Positions 1-6,483 of a stretch of 7,419 nucleotides of DNA are shown in pieces. The translations under genes were made by a program, and so were the position numbers. Every line of letters starts with the position of its first letter. Positions within the stretch are counted from its first letter, which is position 1. Origin of the DNA: Pseudonocardiales bacterium (GTDB lineage: Bacteria > Actinomycetota > Actinomycetes > Mycobacteriales > Jatrophihabitantaceae); NCBI GenBank assembly GCA_025465405.1, contig JAODNL010000275.1, positions 1 to 7,419 on the forward strand. Direction: 5' to 3'. The notes beneath the pieces are model-generated. The model saw only the letters and a program-made list of their open reading frames with translations. It was not told the DNA's origin and did no database searches.

Positions 1-1743
1 GACCTCGACGTGCTCGGTTACTGGGATTGGCGCGACGGGCTGCGGCGGGGCGTGGCCGCCCATCACGCCGGTCTGATCCCCGCGTTCAAGGAGACCGTCG
101 AGGAGCTGTTCGTCCGCGGCCTGATCCGCGCCGTCTTCGCGACGGAGACGCTTGCGCTCGGCATCAACATGCCGGCCCGGACCGTCGTTCTCGAGCGCCT
201 CACGAAGTTCAACGGCGAGACCCATGCCGACATCACCCCGGGGGAGTACACGCAGCTGACCGGTCGAGCCGGCCGCCGCGGCATCGACGTCGAAGGACAC
301 GCGGTCGTGGTGTGGGCCCCGGAGGTCGATCCCGGCCGCGTCGCCGGGCTGGCGTCGACGCGCACGTATCCGCTGCGGTCGTCGTTCCGGCCGTCCTACA
401 ACATGGCCGTCAACCTGGTCGGGCAGATGGGCCGGACCGCCGCCCGCGAACTGCTGGAGTCGTCGTTCGCCCAGTTCCAGGCCGACCGTTCCGTCGCCGG
501 CCTCGCCGGCCAGATCAAGCGCAACGAGGCGCTGCTGCGCGAGTACGAGAACAAGATGCGGTGCGATCTCGGCGATTTCGCCGAGTACGCACAGCTGCGA
601 CGCAGGCTCAGCGAGCGGGAGGCGGCGCTCTCGCGCGAAGGCGCTCTCGCGCGGCGCGGCGCCGTTGCCGCGTCGCTGGAGGCGCTTCGTCCCGGCGACG
701 TCATCCGGGTACCGAGCGGGCGACGGGCGGGGCTGGCGATCGTGCTCGACCCGGGCGTGCATCCGCGCGATGACCCGCACCCACTCGTCCTCACCGAGTC
801 GAGGTGGGCCGGTCGGCTGTCGATGGTCGATTTTCCGACGGCGGTGGATGTGCTCGGCAAGGTCAGGGTGCCGAAGAACGTCAACCACCGCTCGCCGCAG
901 GAACGCCGCGACCTGGCCTCGAGCCTGCGCGCGCTCGATCTCGAGGCCGCGCCCCGCAGCCGCCGTCGCGGAGCGTCGGACGCTGCGGACGACGAGGAGG
1001 TGCAGCGGCTACGGGCCGCGATCCGAGCGCACCCGTGCCATCGCTGTCCAGATCGTGAGGAGCACGCACGCTGGGCCGAGCGGTACGCCCGGCTGGAGCG
1101 CGAGAACGCCGCCCTGCGCCGCCGCATCGAGGGGCGCACGACATCGCTGGGCCGCACGTTCGACCGCATCTGCACGCTGCTCGACGCGCGCGGATACCTC
1201 GCCGGCGACGAGACCACCCCGCCCGGACGCCAGCTCGCCAGGATCTGGTCGGAAGCCGACCTCGTGGTCGCCGAGTGCCTGCGCGCCGGAGCCTGGGATG
1301 CACTCGATCCCGCGGAGCTCGCTGCCGTCGTCTCCACGCTCGTCTACGAACCCCGCCGCGACGAGGCGCGGGCCGACCGGACGCCGACGCCCGCCGTTCG
1401 TGACGCGCTCGCGACGACAGTCCGGATCTGGGCCGACGTCGCCGAGGACGAGGCCGAGCTCGGCCTGCCGCAGAGCCGCGAACCCGAGCTCGGCTTCGTA
1501 TGGGCGGTCTACCGGTGGGCCCGCGGCGAGCGCCTCGACCGGGTGTTGACCGCGTCGGAGCGCAACGGGGAGGAACTGACCGCCGGTGACTTCATCCGCT
1601 GGTGCAAGCAGGTGCTGGACCTGCTCGAGCAGCTCGCCGCCGCGCCGTCGCCCGCCGGCGGCGCACCACCGGTGGCCGGACCCGCGCGTGCGGCCGCGGC
1701 CGCGATCCGACGCGGGGTCGTCGCGCAGAGCATGCAACCGTGA
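1..1743 (+). CDS. helY: DExH-box helicase, Ski2/Mtr4-like, HelY type (C-terminal part, 5' truncated by window)
   Basis: Predicted ATP-dependent RNA/DNA helicase of superfamily 2. The reading frame is open from base 1, so the DExH/Walker domain lies upstream; 580 residues are visible. In window numbering, residues 18-23 (GVAAHH) begin the end of the second RecA fold. Motif V is at about 47-59 (ATETLALGINMPA) and motif VI at 85-96 (QLTGRAGRRGID), with the arginine fingers. Residues about 125-165 start the winged-helix part. A charged insert follows (about 165-375), matching the rRNA-processing arm position, with a Cys/His cluster H344, C346, H347, C349, H355 leading into a heptad-like helix. 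Residues about 383-560 match the DSHCT helical domain (FDRICTLLDARGYL and following). The end, AIRRGVVAQS, is typical of actinobacterial HelY as I remember it. The cellular role in actinobacteria is poorly defined; RNA turnover or processing is inferred from Mtr4/Ski2. The next gene starts 33 bp downstream, which suggests one transcript. Confidence 0.93.
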   Translation, partial: DLDVLGYWDWRDGLRRGVAAHHAGLIPAFKETVEELFVRGLIRAVFATETLALGINMPARTVVLERLTKFNGETHADITPGEYTQLTGRAGRRGIDVEGHAVVVWAPEVDPGRVAGLASTRTYPLRSSFRPSYNMAVNLVGQMGRTAARELLESSFAQFQADRSVAGLAGQIKRNEALLREYENKMRCDLGDFAEYAQLRRRLSEREAALSREGALARRGAVAASLEALRPGDVIRVPSGRRAGLAIVLDPGVHPRDDPHPLVLTESRWAGRLSMVDFPTAVDVLGKVRVPKNVNHRSPQERRDLASSLRALDLEAAPRSRRRGASDAADDEEVQRLRAAIRAHPCHRCPDREEHARWAERYARLERENAALRRRIEGRTTSLGRTFDRICTLLDARGYLAGDETTPPGRQLARIWSEADLVVAECLRAGAWDALDPAELAAVVSTLVYEPRRDEARADRTPTPAVRDALATTVRIWADVAEDEAELGLPQSREPELGFVWAVYRWARGERLDRVLTASERNGEELTAGDFIRWCKQVLDLLEQLAAAPSPAGGAPPVAGPARAAAAAIRRGVVAQSMQP

Positions 1744-1764
1744 CGATCTACAGCGACGGGACGT

Positions 1765-1768
1765 AAGG
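1765..1768 (+). promoter_or_regulatory. Ribosome binding site deciding the start of the DUF4333 protein
   Basis: AAGG lies 8 nt before ATG 1777 and overlaps the competing GTG at 1768. This favours the ATG. The upstream GTG has only a weaker GGGACG stretch at 1758-1763. Confidence 0.55.
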
Positions 1769-1776
1769 TGCCTCCC

Positions 1777-2838
1777 ATGACTGACGAGGGCAACCCGCGG
1801 GACGAGAACAACCAGGACGAGGGGCGGCGGCCGCCGTACCCCCCGCCGCCGCCCCCGCCGTCGTCGTGGCCGCCGCCGGCCTACAACCCGCCGCCGCAGT
1901 ACGCGCCGCCGCCCCCGCAGTACGCCCCGCCACCGCCACCCGAACAACAGCAGCCCGAGCAGCACCAGCCCGAGCTTCCGGCCGACCCAGGTCCCGGAGA
2001 ATCCGGCGAGTCGATCGCGGACACCGCACCCGACGACGGGTCCGGTGCCGAGCACACGCAGTACATCCCGCGTACGCCCGAGGCACCCGCCGAGCCGGAC
2101 GACGTTCACCACACGATGGTGTATCCGCCCGTGCCGCCGGCCGATGCGGCGCCGCAGCAGCCAGCGACGCCGCAGGGTTGGGCGCCACCGCCGGATCCCT
2201 ACGGCCAGCAGCCCTACGGCGGCGCGCCGTCGCCCGGCTACGGCCAGCCCGGGTACGGACAGCAGCCGCCCTACGGCCAGGCACCGCAGACGCCCTACGG
2301 CCAGCAGCAGCAGTCCTACGGGCAGGCCGGCTACCCGCAGAGCGGCTACGCGCAGGCGCCGTACGGGCAGACGCCCTACGGCGAGTCGCAGCCCCCGGTC
2401 TACGGCGCACCTCAACCGGGGTACGGGCAGCCGTCCTATGCGCAGCCGGGGTACGGCCAGCAATCCGGCTACGGCCAGCCCTCCTACGGTCAGCCGGCGT
2501 ACGGCGCCGCGCAGCCACCCGCCTACCAGCCCTATGGTCAGCCGCCCACGAAGAAGAGCCGCAAAGGTCTGCTCTTCTCAGTGATCGGTCTGGTGGTCGT
2601 GCTCGCGGCCGCCGCGGCAGTCGCGCTCGTGGTGACGAAGCAGAAGATGCTCAGTCACACCGCCGTCGAGGGCTATATCGCGAATCAGTACAGCGCGTCG
2701 AACGTGAGATGCAACAACGGCAAGAACTTCAAGCTCAAGACCGGTGCGACGTTCACCTGCTCCGCCGACCAGGGGCACTCGTTCACCGTCACGATCAAGA
2801 GCAAGGGCGGCAGCTACGAGGTGCAGCCGAAGACCTGA
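1777..2838 (+). CDS. Membrane protein with Pro/Tyr-Gly-Gln-rich cytoplasmic tail and C-terminal DUF4333-like domain
   Basis: Function unknown; 353 residues. Residues 19-55 are polyproline with QYAPPPP repeats. Residues 56-139 are acidic and Pro/Gln-rich. Residues 140-257 carry about 20 tyrosines, mostly as YGQ units. A basic patch (KKSRKG, 259-264) precedes one hydrophobic helix (about 265-286). The 63-residue C-terminal part has two cysteines (C312, C328) in the V-x-C ... GATFTC pattern of DUF4333. With no signal peptide and positive charges before the helix, I infer N-terminus inside and C-terminal domain outside, with a possible disulfide. I chose ATG 1777 because AAGG at 1765-1768 is a good ribosome binding site with 8 nt spacing; GTG 1768 in the same frame would add three residues. 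The position next to helY matches M. tuberculosis Rv2091c. The repeats make length variation between strains likely. A role in envelope or division scaffolding is conceivable but unsupported. Confidence 0.9.
   Translation: MTDEGNPRDENNQDEGRRPPYPPPPPPPSSWPPPAYNPPPQYAPPPPQYAPPPPPEQQQPEQHQPELPADPGPGESGESIADTAPDDGSGAEHTQYIPRTPEAPAEPDDVHHTMVYPPVPPADAAPQQPATPQGWAPPPDPYGQQPYGGAPSPGYGQPGYGQQPPYGQAPQTPYGQQQQSYGQAGYPQSGYAQAPYGQTPYGESQPPVYGAPQPGYGQPSYAQPGYGQQSGYGQPSYGQPAYGAAQPPAYQPYGQPPTKKSRKGLLFSVIGLVVVLAAAAAVALVVTKQKMLSHTAVEGYIANQYSASNVRCNNGKNFKLKTGATFTCSADQGHSFTVTIKSKGGSYEVQPKT
1831..1941 (+). repeat. Polyproline tract with QYAPPPP repeat
   Basis: Encodes residues 19-55 of the DUF4333 protein. It includes a run of seven prolines (22-28), then [12 protein letters not shown] and two consecutive QYAPPPP units. 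Runs of this kind normally need elongation factor P to be translated without stalling. The CCG/CCC codons make the DNA strongly strand-asymmetric. Confidence 0.85.
2194..2547 (+). repeat. Degenerate Tyr-Gly-Gln repeat region
   Basis: Encodes residues 140-257 of the DUF4333 protein. Twelve YGQ triplets and eight variants (YGG, YGE, YGA, YAQ, YPQ, YQP) sit in a Pro/Gly/Ser/Gln background, spaced about every four to eight residues. At DNA level TACGGCCAG and TACGGGCAG recur with mixed synonymous codons, so it is an old degenerate repeat and not a fresh tandem expansion. The composition is that of a prion-like low-complexity segment. Confidence 0.88.
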
Positions 2839-3750
2839 CTATCGGCCCGCGAGCGCGGCGGCGATCGCGGCGCGGACGCGGCCGACCGAATTGGCGATAC
2901 CGAGCGTCCCGACCAGCTGCTCGAGCCGGTCGGGGTCTCGCGGCTCGGCCGGGAGCGCGTCGTCGAGCGGGTCGATCGGTACGTCCAGACGGCCGCGGAC
3001 GGCCGCGGGCGCGACGCGCAGGTAGTCGACCGCCGACCGCACCTTGGCCGCAGCGCCGGCTGGGAAGCCGTCGTCGCCGGCCTGCGCCGCCGCGACGATG
3101 TCCTCGATCGCGCCGAAGCGGGCGACGAGCGCGGTCGCGGTCTTCTCCCCGATTCCGGCCACGCCCGGTAGGCCGTCGCTCGGATCGCCGCGCAGCACGG
3201 CGAAGTCGGCGTAGTGCTCCGGGGCCACGCCGTAGCGGGCCAGCACCTCGGCCGAGCGCATCGCCTCCATCTTCGCGATTCCCTTTCCGGTGTAGCAGAC
3301 GGTGATCCGGTCGCTGGCGAGCGCGAGCATGTCCCGATCGCCGGTCACGACGTCCACTGTCGCGCCGTCGCGTGACGCCAGGGTGGCGATCACGTCGTCG
3401 GCCTCGAAGCCCTCCGCCCCGGAGATCATCAGGCCGAGCGCGCCGAGAACGTCCAGCAGCACCGGGATTTGGGGCGCCAGCGTGTCCGGGATCTCCTCGG
3501 TGCCGTTGGGCGCCAGCCGATGCGCTTTGTAGGACGGCACGAGCTCGACACGAAAGGCCGGCCGCCAGTCCAGGTCGAGGCAGGACACGAAGCGCCGCGG
3601 ACGCCGGCGCTCGATCAACGCGGCGGTCATGTCGAGATAGCCTCGGATGGCGTTGATGGGACGCCCGTCCGGCGCCGTGATCGATTCGGGCAGCGCGTAG
3701 AACGCGCGGAAGTACAGGTTGGCCGCGTCGACCAGCATGAGCTCGGACAT
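2839..3750 (-). CDS. 5'-3' exonuclease / flap endonuclease (PIN/FEN family, stand-alone)
   Basis: Structure-specific 5' nuclease related to the N-terminal domain of DNA polymerase I; it would remove 5' flaps, RNA primers or damaged 5' ends using metal ions. It has 303 residues, the usual size for a stand-alone enzyme. Active-site acids are visible at D8 (LVDAANLYFRAF), D59/D61, E116-x-D118-D119 (FEADDV), D138/D140 (TGDRDML) and D189/D192 (RGDPSDGLPG). The conserved PSYKAHR is at 72-78. The helix-hairpin-helix (H3TH) DNA-binding loop is at 196-205 (GVAGIGEKTA). No polymerase domain follows. The M. tuberculosis counterpart is Rv2090, and M. smegmatis FenA is, from memory, the characterised relative. 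The start is ATG 3748-3750; ATG at M5 (3736-3738) is an alternative that keeps D8. There is no good ribosome binding site, but a -10-like TAGGTT ends 7 nt before the ATG, suggesting leaderless translation. The LacI gene ends 15 nt upstream on the same strand. Confidence 0.94.
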   Translation of the reverse strand: MSELMLVDAANLYFRAFYALPESITAPDGRPINAIRGYLDMTAALIERRRPRRFVSCLDLDWRPAFRVELVPSYKAHRLAPNGTEEIPDTLAPQIPVLLDVLGALGLMISGAEGFEADDVIATLASRDGATVDVVTGDRDMLALASDRITVCYTGKGIAKMEAMRSAEVLARYGVAPEHYADFAVLRGDPSDGLPGVAGIGEKTATALVARFGAIEDIVAAAQAGDDGFPAGAAAKVRSAVDYLRVAPAAVRGRLDVPIDPLDDALPAEPRDPDRLEQLVGTLGIANSVGRVRAAIAAALAGR

Positions 3751-3757
3751 GCGGCCG

Positions 3758-3763
3758 AACCTA
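3758..3763 (-). promoter_or_regulatory. Candidate -10 element for a leaderless nuclease transcript
   Basis: On the minus strand TAGGTT fits the actinobacterial TANNNT -10 pattern and ends 7 nt before ATG 3750, the spacing that places +1 at or next to the start codon. A weak -35 candidate, CCGTCA (3781-3786), sits 17 nt upstream, inside the end of the LacI gene. No Shine-Dalgarno sequence is present before the ATG. This is inferred from spacing only. Confidence 0.35.
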
Positions 3764-3765
3764 GC

Positions 3766-4782
3766 TCAGTACACCGACCGTGACGGGTCGGTGGAGCCGC
3801 GGACGATCAACTCGGTCGGCAGCACGACGGTTGTCGGCTCGGCGATCTCAGGTGCGCCGATCGCGGCGAGCAGCCGGGTGGTCGCGTCGAGCGCCTGCTC
3901 GGCGACGGGTTGCCGCATGGTCGAAAGATCCATGAGCTCGGCGTTGATCTGGTCGTCGAAGCCGATTACCGCGACGTCGTCGGGAACGCGTAGCCCAGCC
4001 CGCCGGATCGTCCGCAACGCGCCGTAGGCCATCTCGTCGCTCTCGGCGAAGATCGCGGTGGGACGGTGCGGCGTCGCCAGCAGCCGCTCCGCCGCCTCGC
4101 CGCCGCCTTCGACCGTGAAGTACCCGAGCACCTCCAGCGCCGGCTCCGGCTCGATGCCGGCCGCCCGCAGCGCGTCGCGGTACCCGTCCCGGCGGTGCAG
4201 CGGCGGGGTGAACCGCATCGGGTCGTCGGTGTCGCCGCCGATCAGCCCGATGCGCCGGTGCCCCAGCGAGAGCAGGTGCTCGACGGCGACCCGGGCGCTG
4301 TGCACGTCGTCGATGCGTGCTGCCAGGAACCCGCGCCGCTCCAGGCCCAGTAGTGCGACCGGCGCGTCGAGCGAGCTCAGCGCGGCGAATTCGTCGTCGG
4401 ACAGGACGAGGCTCGCGACGAGCACGGCGTCGACCCGCTTGCGCATCGGCATGACCTCGAAGAACCGGGCCCGGCCGTGCCCGTCGCCGAGGTTGTACAG
4501 CAGCAGGTCGAAGCCCGCCTTGCGCAGCGCCGTCTCGACGGTGTCGATCACCTCGGCGAAGAACCAGCGGTTGACGAACGGCACCACGACGCCGACGGTC
4601 GCGGTCCGGCCACTGGCCAGCCGCGCGGCAAAGGGCGAGGCGACGTAGTCGAGTTCGGTCGCCGCGGCAAACACACGATCGCGCGTGGTGGCGGCGACGT
4701 CGGGCAGACCGCGCAGGGCCCGCGACACGGTGGCGATCGACACGCCGGCCAGGCGTGCGACATCCTCGATGCTCGCGACCAT
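3766..4782 (-). CDS. LacI-family transcriptional regulator
   Basis: DNA-binding repressor with a periplasmic-binding-protein-like effector domain; 338 residues, a normal length. The N-terminal helix-turn-helix spans residues 4-23 (SIEDVARLAGVSIATVSRAL), with I16 and A17 at the specificity positions. Residues 48-59 form the hinge helix (SPFAARLASGRT), with L55 at the place of the leucine that inserts into the central CG step of LacI/PurR operators. From about residue 60 (TATVGVVVPFVNRWF) the two-lobed sensor domain begins; DGYRDAL and VIGFDDQ are typical ligand-domain landmarks. The effector is probably a small carbohydrate or related metabolite, but no sugar transporter or glycosidase is in the window. 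It is divergent from the amidohydrolase across 74 bp containing palindromes with central CG, so autoregulation and control of that gene are likely. The start is ATG 4780-4782, with GGGGCGG just upstream as a weak ribosome binding site. Confidence 0.95.
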   Translation of the reverse strand: MVASIEDVARLAGVSIATVSRALRGLPDVAATTRDRVFAAATELDYVASPFAARLASGRTATVGVVVPFVNRWFFAEVIDTVETALRKAGFDLLLYNLGDGHGRARFFEVMPMRKRVDAVLVASLVLSDDEFAALSSLDAPVALLGLERRGFLAARIDDVHSARVAVEHLLSLGHRRIGLIGGDTDDPMRFTPPLHRRDGYRDALRAAGIEPEPALEVLGYFTVEGGGEAAERLLATPHRPTAIFAESDEMAYGALRTIRRAGLRVPDDVAVIGFDDQINAELMDLSTMRQPVAEQALDATTRLLAAIGAPEIAEPTTVVLPTELIVRGSTDPSRSVY

Positions 4783-4812
4783 GAACCGCCCCGCTGCTGT
4801 TGTCTAGCCCGA

Positions 4813-4832
4813 CGTGACCGGTAACGCTACCG
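4813..4832. promoter_or_regulatory. Candidate LacI-family operator(s) in the divergent intergenic region
   Basis: Two 14-bp palindromes overlap here, each centred on a C|G step and each with 6 of 7 base pairs symmetric. One is CGTGACC|GGTAACG (4813-4826); the other is CGGTAAC|GCTACCG (4819-4832). Central CG palindromes of this size are the usual LacI-family operator form. The site lies 30 bp from the lacI-type start and 24 bp from the amidohydrolase start, so one bound dimer could block both. A -35-like TTGTCT (4800-4805, plus strand) is nearby, but I see no convincing -10. Confidence 0.5.
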
Positions 4833-4846
4833 CTGCCCACTGGCAG
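4833..4846. repeat. Inverted repeat abutting the operator
   Basis: CTGCC-CACT-GGCAG: perfect 5-bp arms around a 4-bp loop, starting on the base after the CGGTAACGCTACCG palindrome and having the same 14-bp length. It lacks the central CG of LacI operators. It could be a second protein site or a chance inverted repeat 10 bp before the amidohydrolase start codon. Confidence 0.35.
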
Positions 4847-4856
4847 ACTCGGCGGC

Positions 4857-6440
4857 GTGCGAACCCTGTACCGAAACGGCCGGATTTACACCTCAGCGGC
4901 CCGCGAAGCCACCGCCTTCGCGGTGGACGGCGGCACGGTCACCTGGCTCGGCCAGGACGACGGGATCGGACAGCACGCCGGCGCGGCTGTGGTCGACCTG
5001 GGCGGCGCATTCGTGACACCGGCATTCGTCGACGCGCACGTGCACACGACGGCGACCGGTCTCGCGCTCGGCGGTCTCGACCTGCGGCACGCCGGGTCGT
5101 TGGGCGAGGTACTGGACGCCGTCGAACGGGTGTCCCGATCCGGCCGGGGCCGCCCGATCCTCGGCAGTGGCTGGGACGAGAACTCCTGGCCCGAGCGGCG
5201 CCCGCCCACCGCGGCCGAGCTCGATCGGGCGGCCTACGGCGGCTCGGTCTACCTGTCCCGGGTGGATGTGCATTCCGCGGCCGTCTCGTCCGTGCTGATC
5301 GCGTCGGTACCCGGTCTCGCCGCGATGGCCGGCTACCGCGCCGACGGCTGGCTGCGCCGCGATGCCCACGACGCCGCCCGTACCGCGGCGCACGCGGCGC
5401 TCACCCCGGGCCAGCTGCGCGAGGCTCAACGGGCCGCCCTCCGAAGCGCCGCGGCCGCGGGTATCGGCTGCGTGCACGAGATGGCCGGGCCGTCGATCTC
5501 AGGTGCCGACGATCTGCTCGGGCTGCTCGACCTGTCTCGAGACGAACCACTGCCCGAGGTGATCGCGTATTGGGGCGAGCTGTTCGGTGTCGAAACGGCC
5601 CGCGAGCTCGGCGCCGTCGGTGCGGGCGGTGACCTGTTCTGCGACGGCTCGCTGGGCTCGCACACCGCCGCGCTGCACGACGCGTACGCCGATCGCCCGG
5701 ACACGACGGGGATGCTGCGATTCGACACCGACGAGCTGGCCGAGCACATCGTGCGCTGCACGCAGGCCGGGCTCCAGGCCGGATTTCACGCCATCGGCGA
5801 CGCCGCGGTCGACCAGGTGCTCGATGCCGTCGACGTGGCGACCGGCCGCCTCGGCCGGGTCGGCGGCGCGGGGCATCGGATCGAACACGCCGAGATGGTG
5901 CGCGACCCGCGCCGGCTGGCCGCTTCGGGACTGCTGGCCTCGATGCAGCCGGCGTTCGACGCGGCCTGGGGCGGCCCGGCGGGGATGTACGCCGAGCGCC
6001 TCGGCCCGGCCCGCGCGCTCCACCTGAACCGGTTCGCCGAGCTGGCCGCGGCCGGTGTACCGCTGGCGTTCGGGTCCGACGCGCCGGTGACGCCACTCGG
6101 GCCGTGGGCCGCGCTGCGGGCCGCCGCGTACCCGTCCGATGCGGACGCCGCCATCAGCCCCAGGTCGGCATTCGCGGCCCACACGCGGGGCGGCTGGCGG
6201 GCAGCGCGCCGCGACGGCGAGGGGGTGCTGGCGCCGGGCAGCCCGGCCACGTTCGCCGTGTGGCGCGCGGGGGAGTTGGCGGTCGACGCGCCCGACGAGC
6301 GGGTGTCGCGATGGAGCACGGACCGGCGAGCGGCAATACCCGGGCTGCCCGACGTTGCGCCAGTAGTCGACCTTCCGACCTGCCTGCTGACGGTGGTCCG
6401 CGGCCGGACGATCTATGACGCCGCTGCCACGGGTGCCTGA
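4857..6440 (+). CDS. YtcJ-type metal-dependent amidohydrolase (Amidohydro_3 family)
   Basis: Predicted cytoplasmic hydrolase of the amidohydrolase superfamily, 527 residues, a typical length. The N-terminal beta-sandwich strand (LYRNGRIYTS) leads into the barrel. Visible metal or active-site elements are H61-x-H63 (VDAHVHT), the family signature DGSLGSHTA (from D263), H311 in FHAIGD, H344 in RIEHAE, and D408 in GSDAPV. The C-terminal part returns to the sandwich (LAPGSPATFAVW ... VVRGRTIYD). The lysine often found before the DGSLGS signature is Asp here (D259), so metal binding may differ. Relatives include N-substituted formamide deformylase, but most members have no known substrate, so none is assigned. 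No signal peptide is seen. The start is GTG 4857, fixed by the family's N-terminal strand; it has no clear ribosome binding site. Divergence from the LacI regulator suggests that protein represses it. Lnt follows 43 bp downstream on the same strand. Confidence 0.92.
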   Translation: MRTLYRNGRIYTSAAREATAFAVDGGTVTWLGQDDGIGQHAGAAVVDLGGAFVTPAFVDAHVHTTATGLALGGLDLRHAGSLGEVLDAVERVSRSGRGRPILGSGWDENSWPERRPPTAAELDRAAYGGSVYLSRVDVHSAAVSSVLIASVPGLAAMAGYRADGWLRRDAHDAARTAAHAALTPGQLREAQRAALRSAAAAGIGCVHEMAGPSISGADDLLGLLDLSRDEPLPEVIAYWGELFGVETARELGAVGAGGDLFCDGSLGSHTAALHDAYADRPDTTGMLRFDTDELAEHIVRCTQAGLQAGFHAIGDAAVDQVLDAVDVATGRLGRVGGAGHRIEHAEMVRDPRRLAASGLLASMQPAFDAAWGGPAGMYAERLGPARALHLNRFAELAAAGVPLAFGSDAPVTPLGPWAALRAAAYPSDADAAISPRSAFAAHTRGGWRAARRDGEGVLAPGSPATFAVWRAGELAVDAPDERVSRWSTDRRAAIPGLPDVAPVVDLPTCLLTVVRGRTIYDAAATGA

Positions 6441-6462
6441 GAAGGCCGGGTCGTGACTTAAC

Positions 6463-6476
6463 GTGTTCCGGAATAC
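6463..6476. repeat. Imperfect palindrome upstream of lnt
   Basis: GTGTTCC|GGAATAC has 6 of 7 symmetric pairs with a perfect TTCCGGAA core, in the 43-bp gap between the amidohydrolase stop and the lnt ATG. AATACT (6472-6477) within it could act as a -10 six bases before the ATG, but no fitting -35 is seen. It has no U-tract, so it is not a terminator. Confidence 0.3.
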
Positions 6477-6483
6477 TGGCCGG

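Noticed and set aside
1009..2463. Long minus-strand open frame (484 codons) antisense to the helicase and the DUF4333 gene
   Set aside because: Its protein is Arg/Leu/Val-rich low complexity, mirroring the YGQ and polyproline repeats on the other strand. High GC content removes stop codons, and there is no recognisable domain.
2194..2547. CRISPR-like array or minisatellite in the repetitive TACGGCCAG region
   Set aside because: The repeats are short, degenerate, in frame and explained by YGQ codons; there are no constant spacers.
2839..2880. Possible bidirectional terminator at the convergent junction
   Set aside because: GC-rich partial dyads occur, but there is no stable stem followed by a T-run on either strand.
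1866..3305. Long plus-strand open frame (479 codons) overlapping the DUF4333 gene and the nuclease
   Set aside because: Ala/Arg-rich out-of-frame translation of two well-supported genes; it shows no domain and runs antisense through the nuclease.
4822..4827. TAACGC as a -10 element for the amidohydrolase, with TTGTCT (4800-4805) as -35
   Set aside because: Only the first two bases of the -10 fit, the spacer is 16 nt, and the start codon lacks a ribosome binding site; too weak to annotate as a promoter.
3848..4840. Minus-strand 330-codon open frame over the LacI gene
   Set aside because: Alternative frame of the LacI coding region with Arg/Ala-rich composition; the LacI frame has clear helix-turn-helix and sensor-domain motifs.
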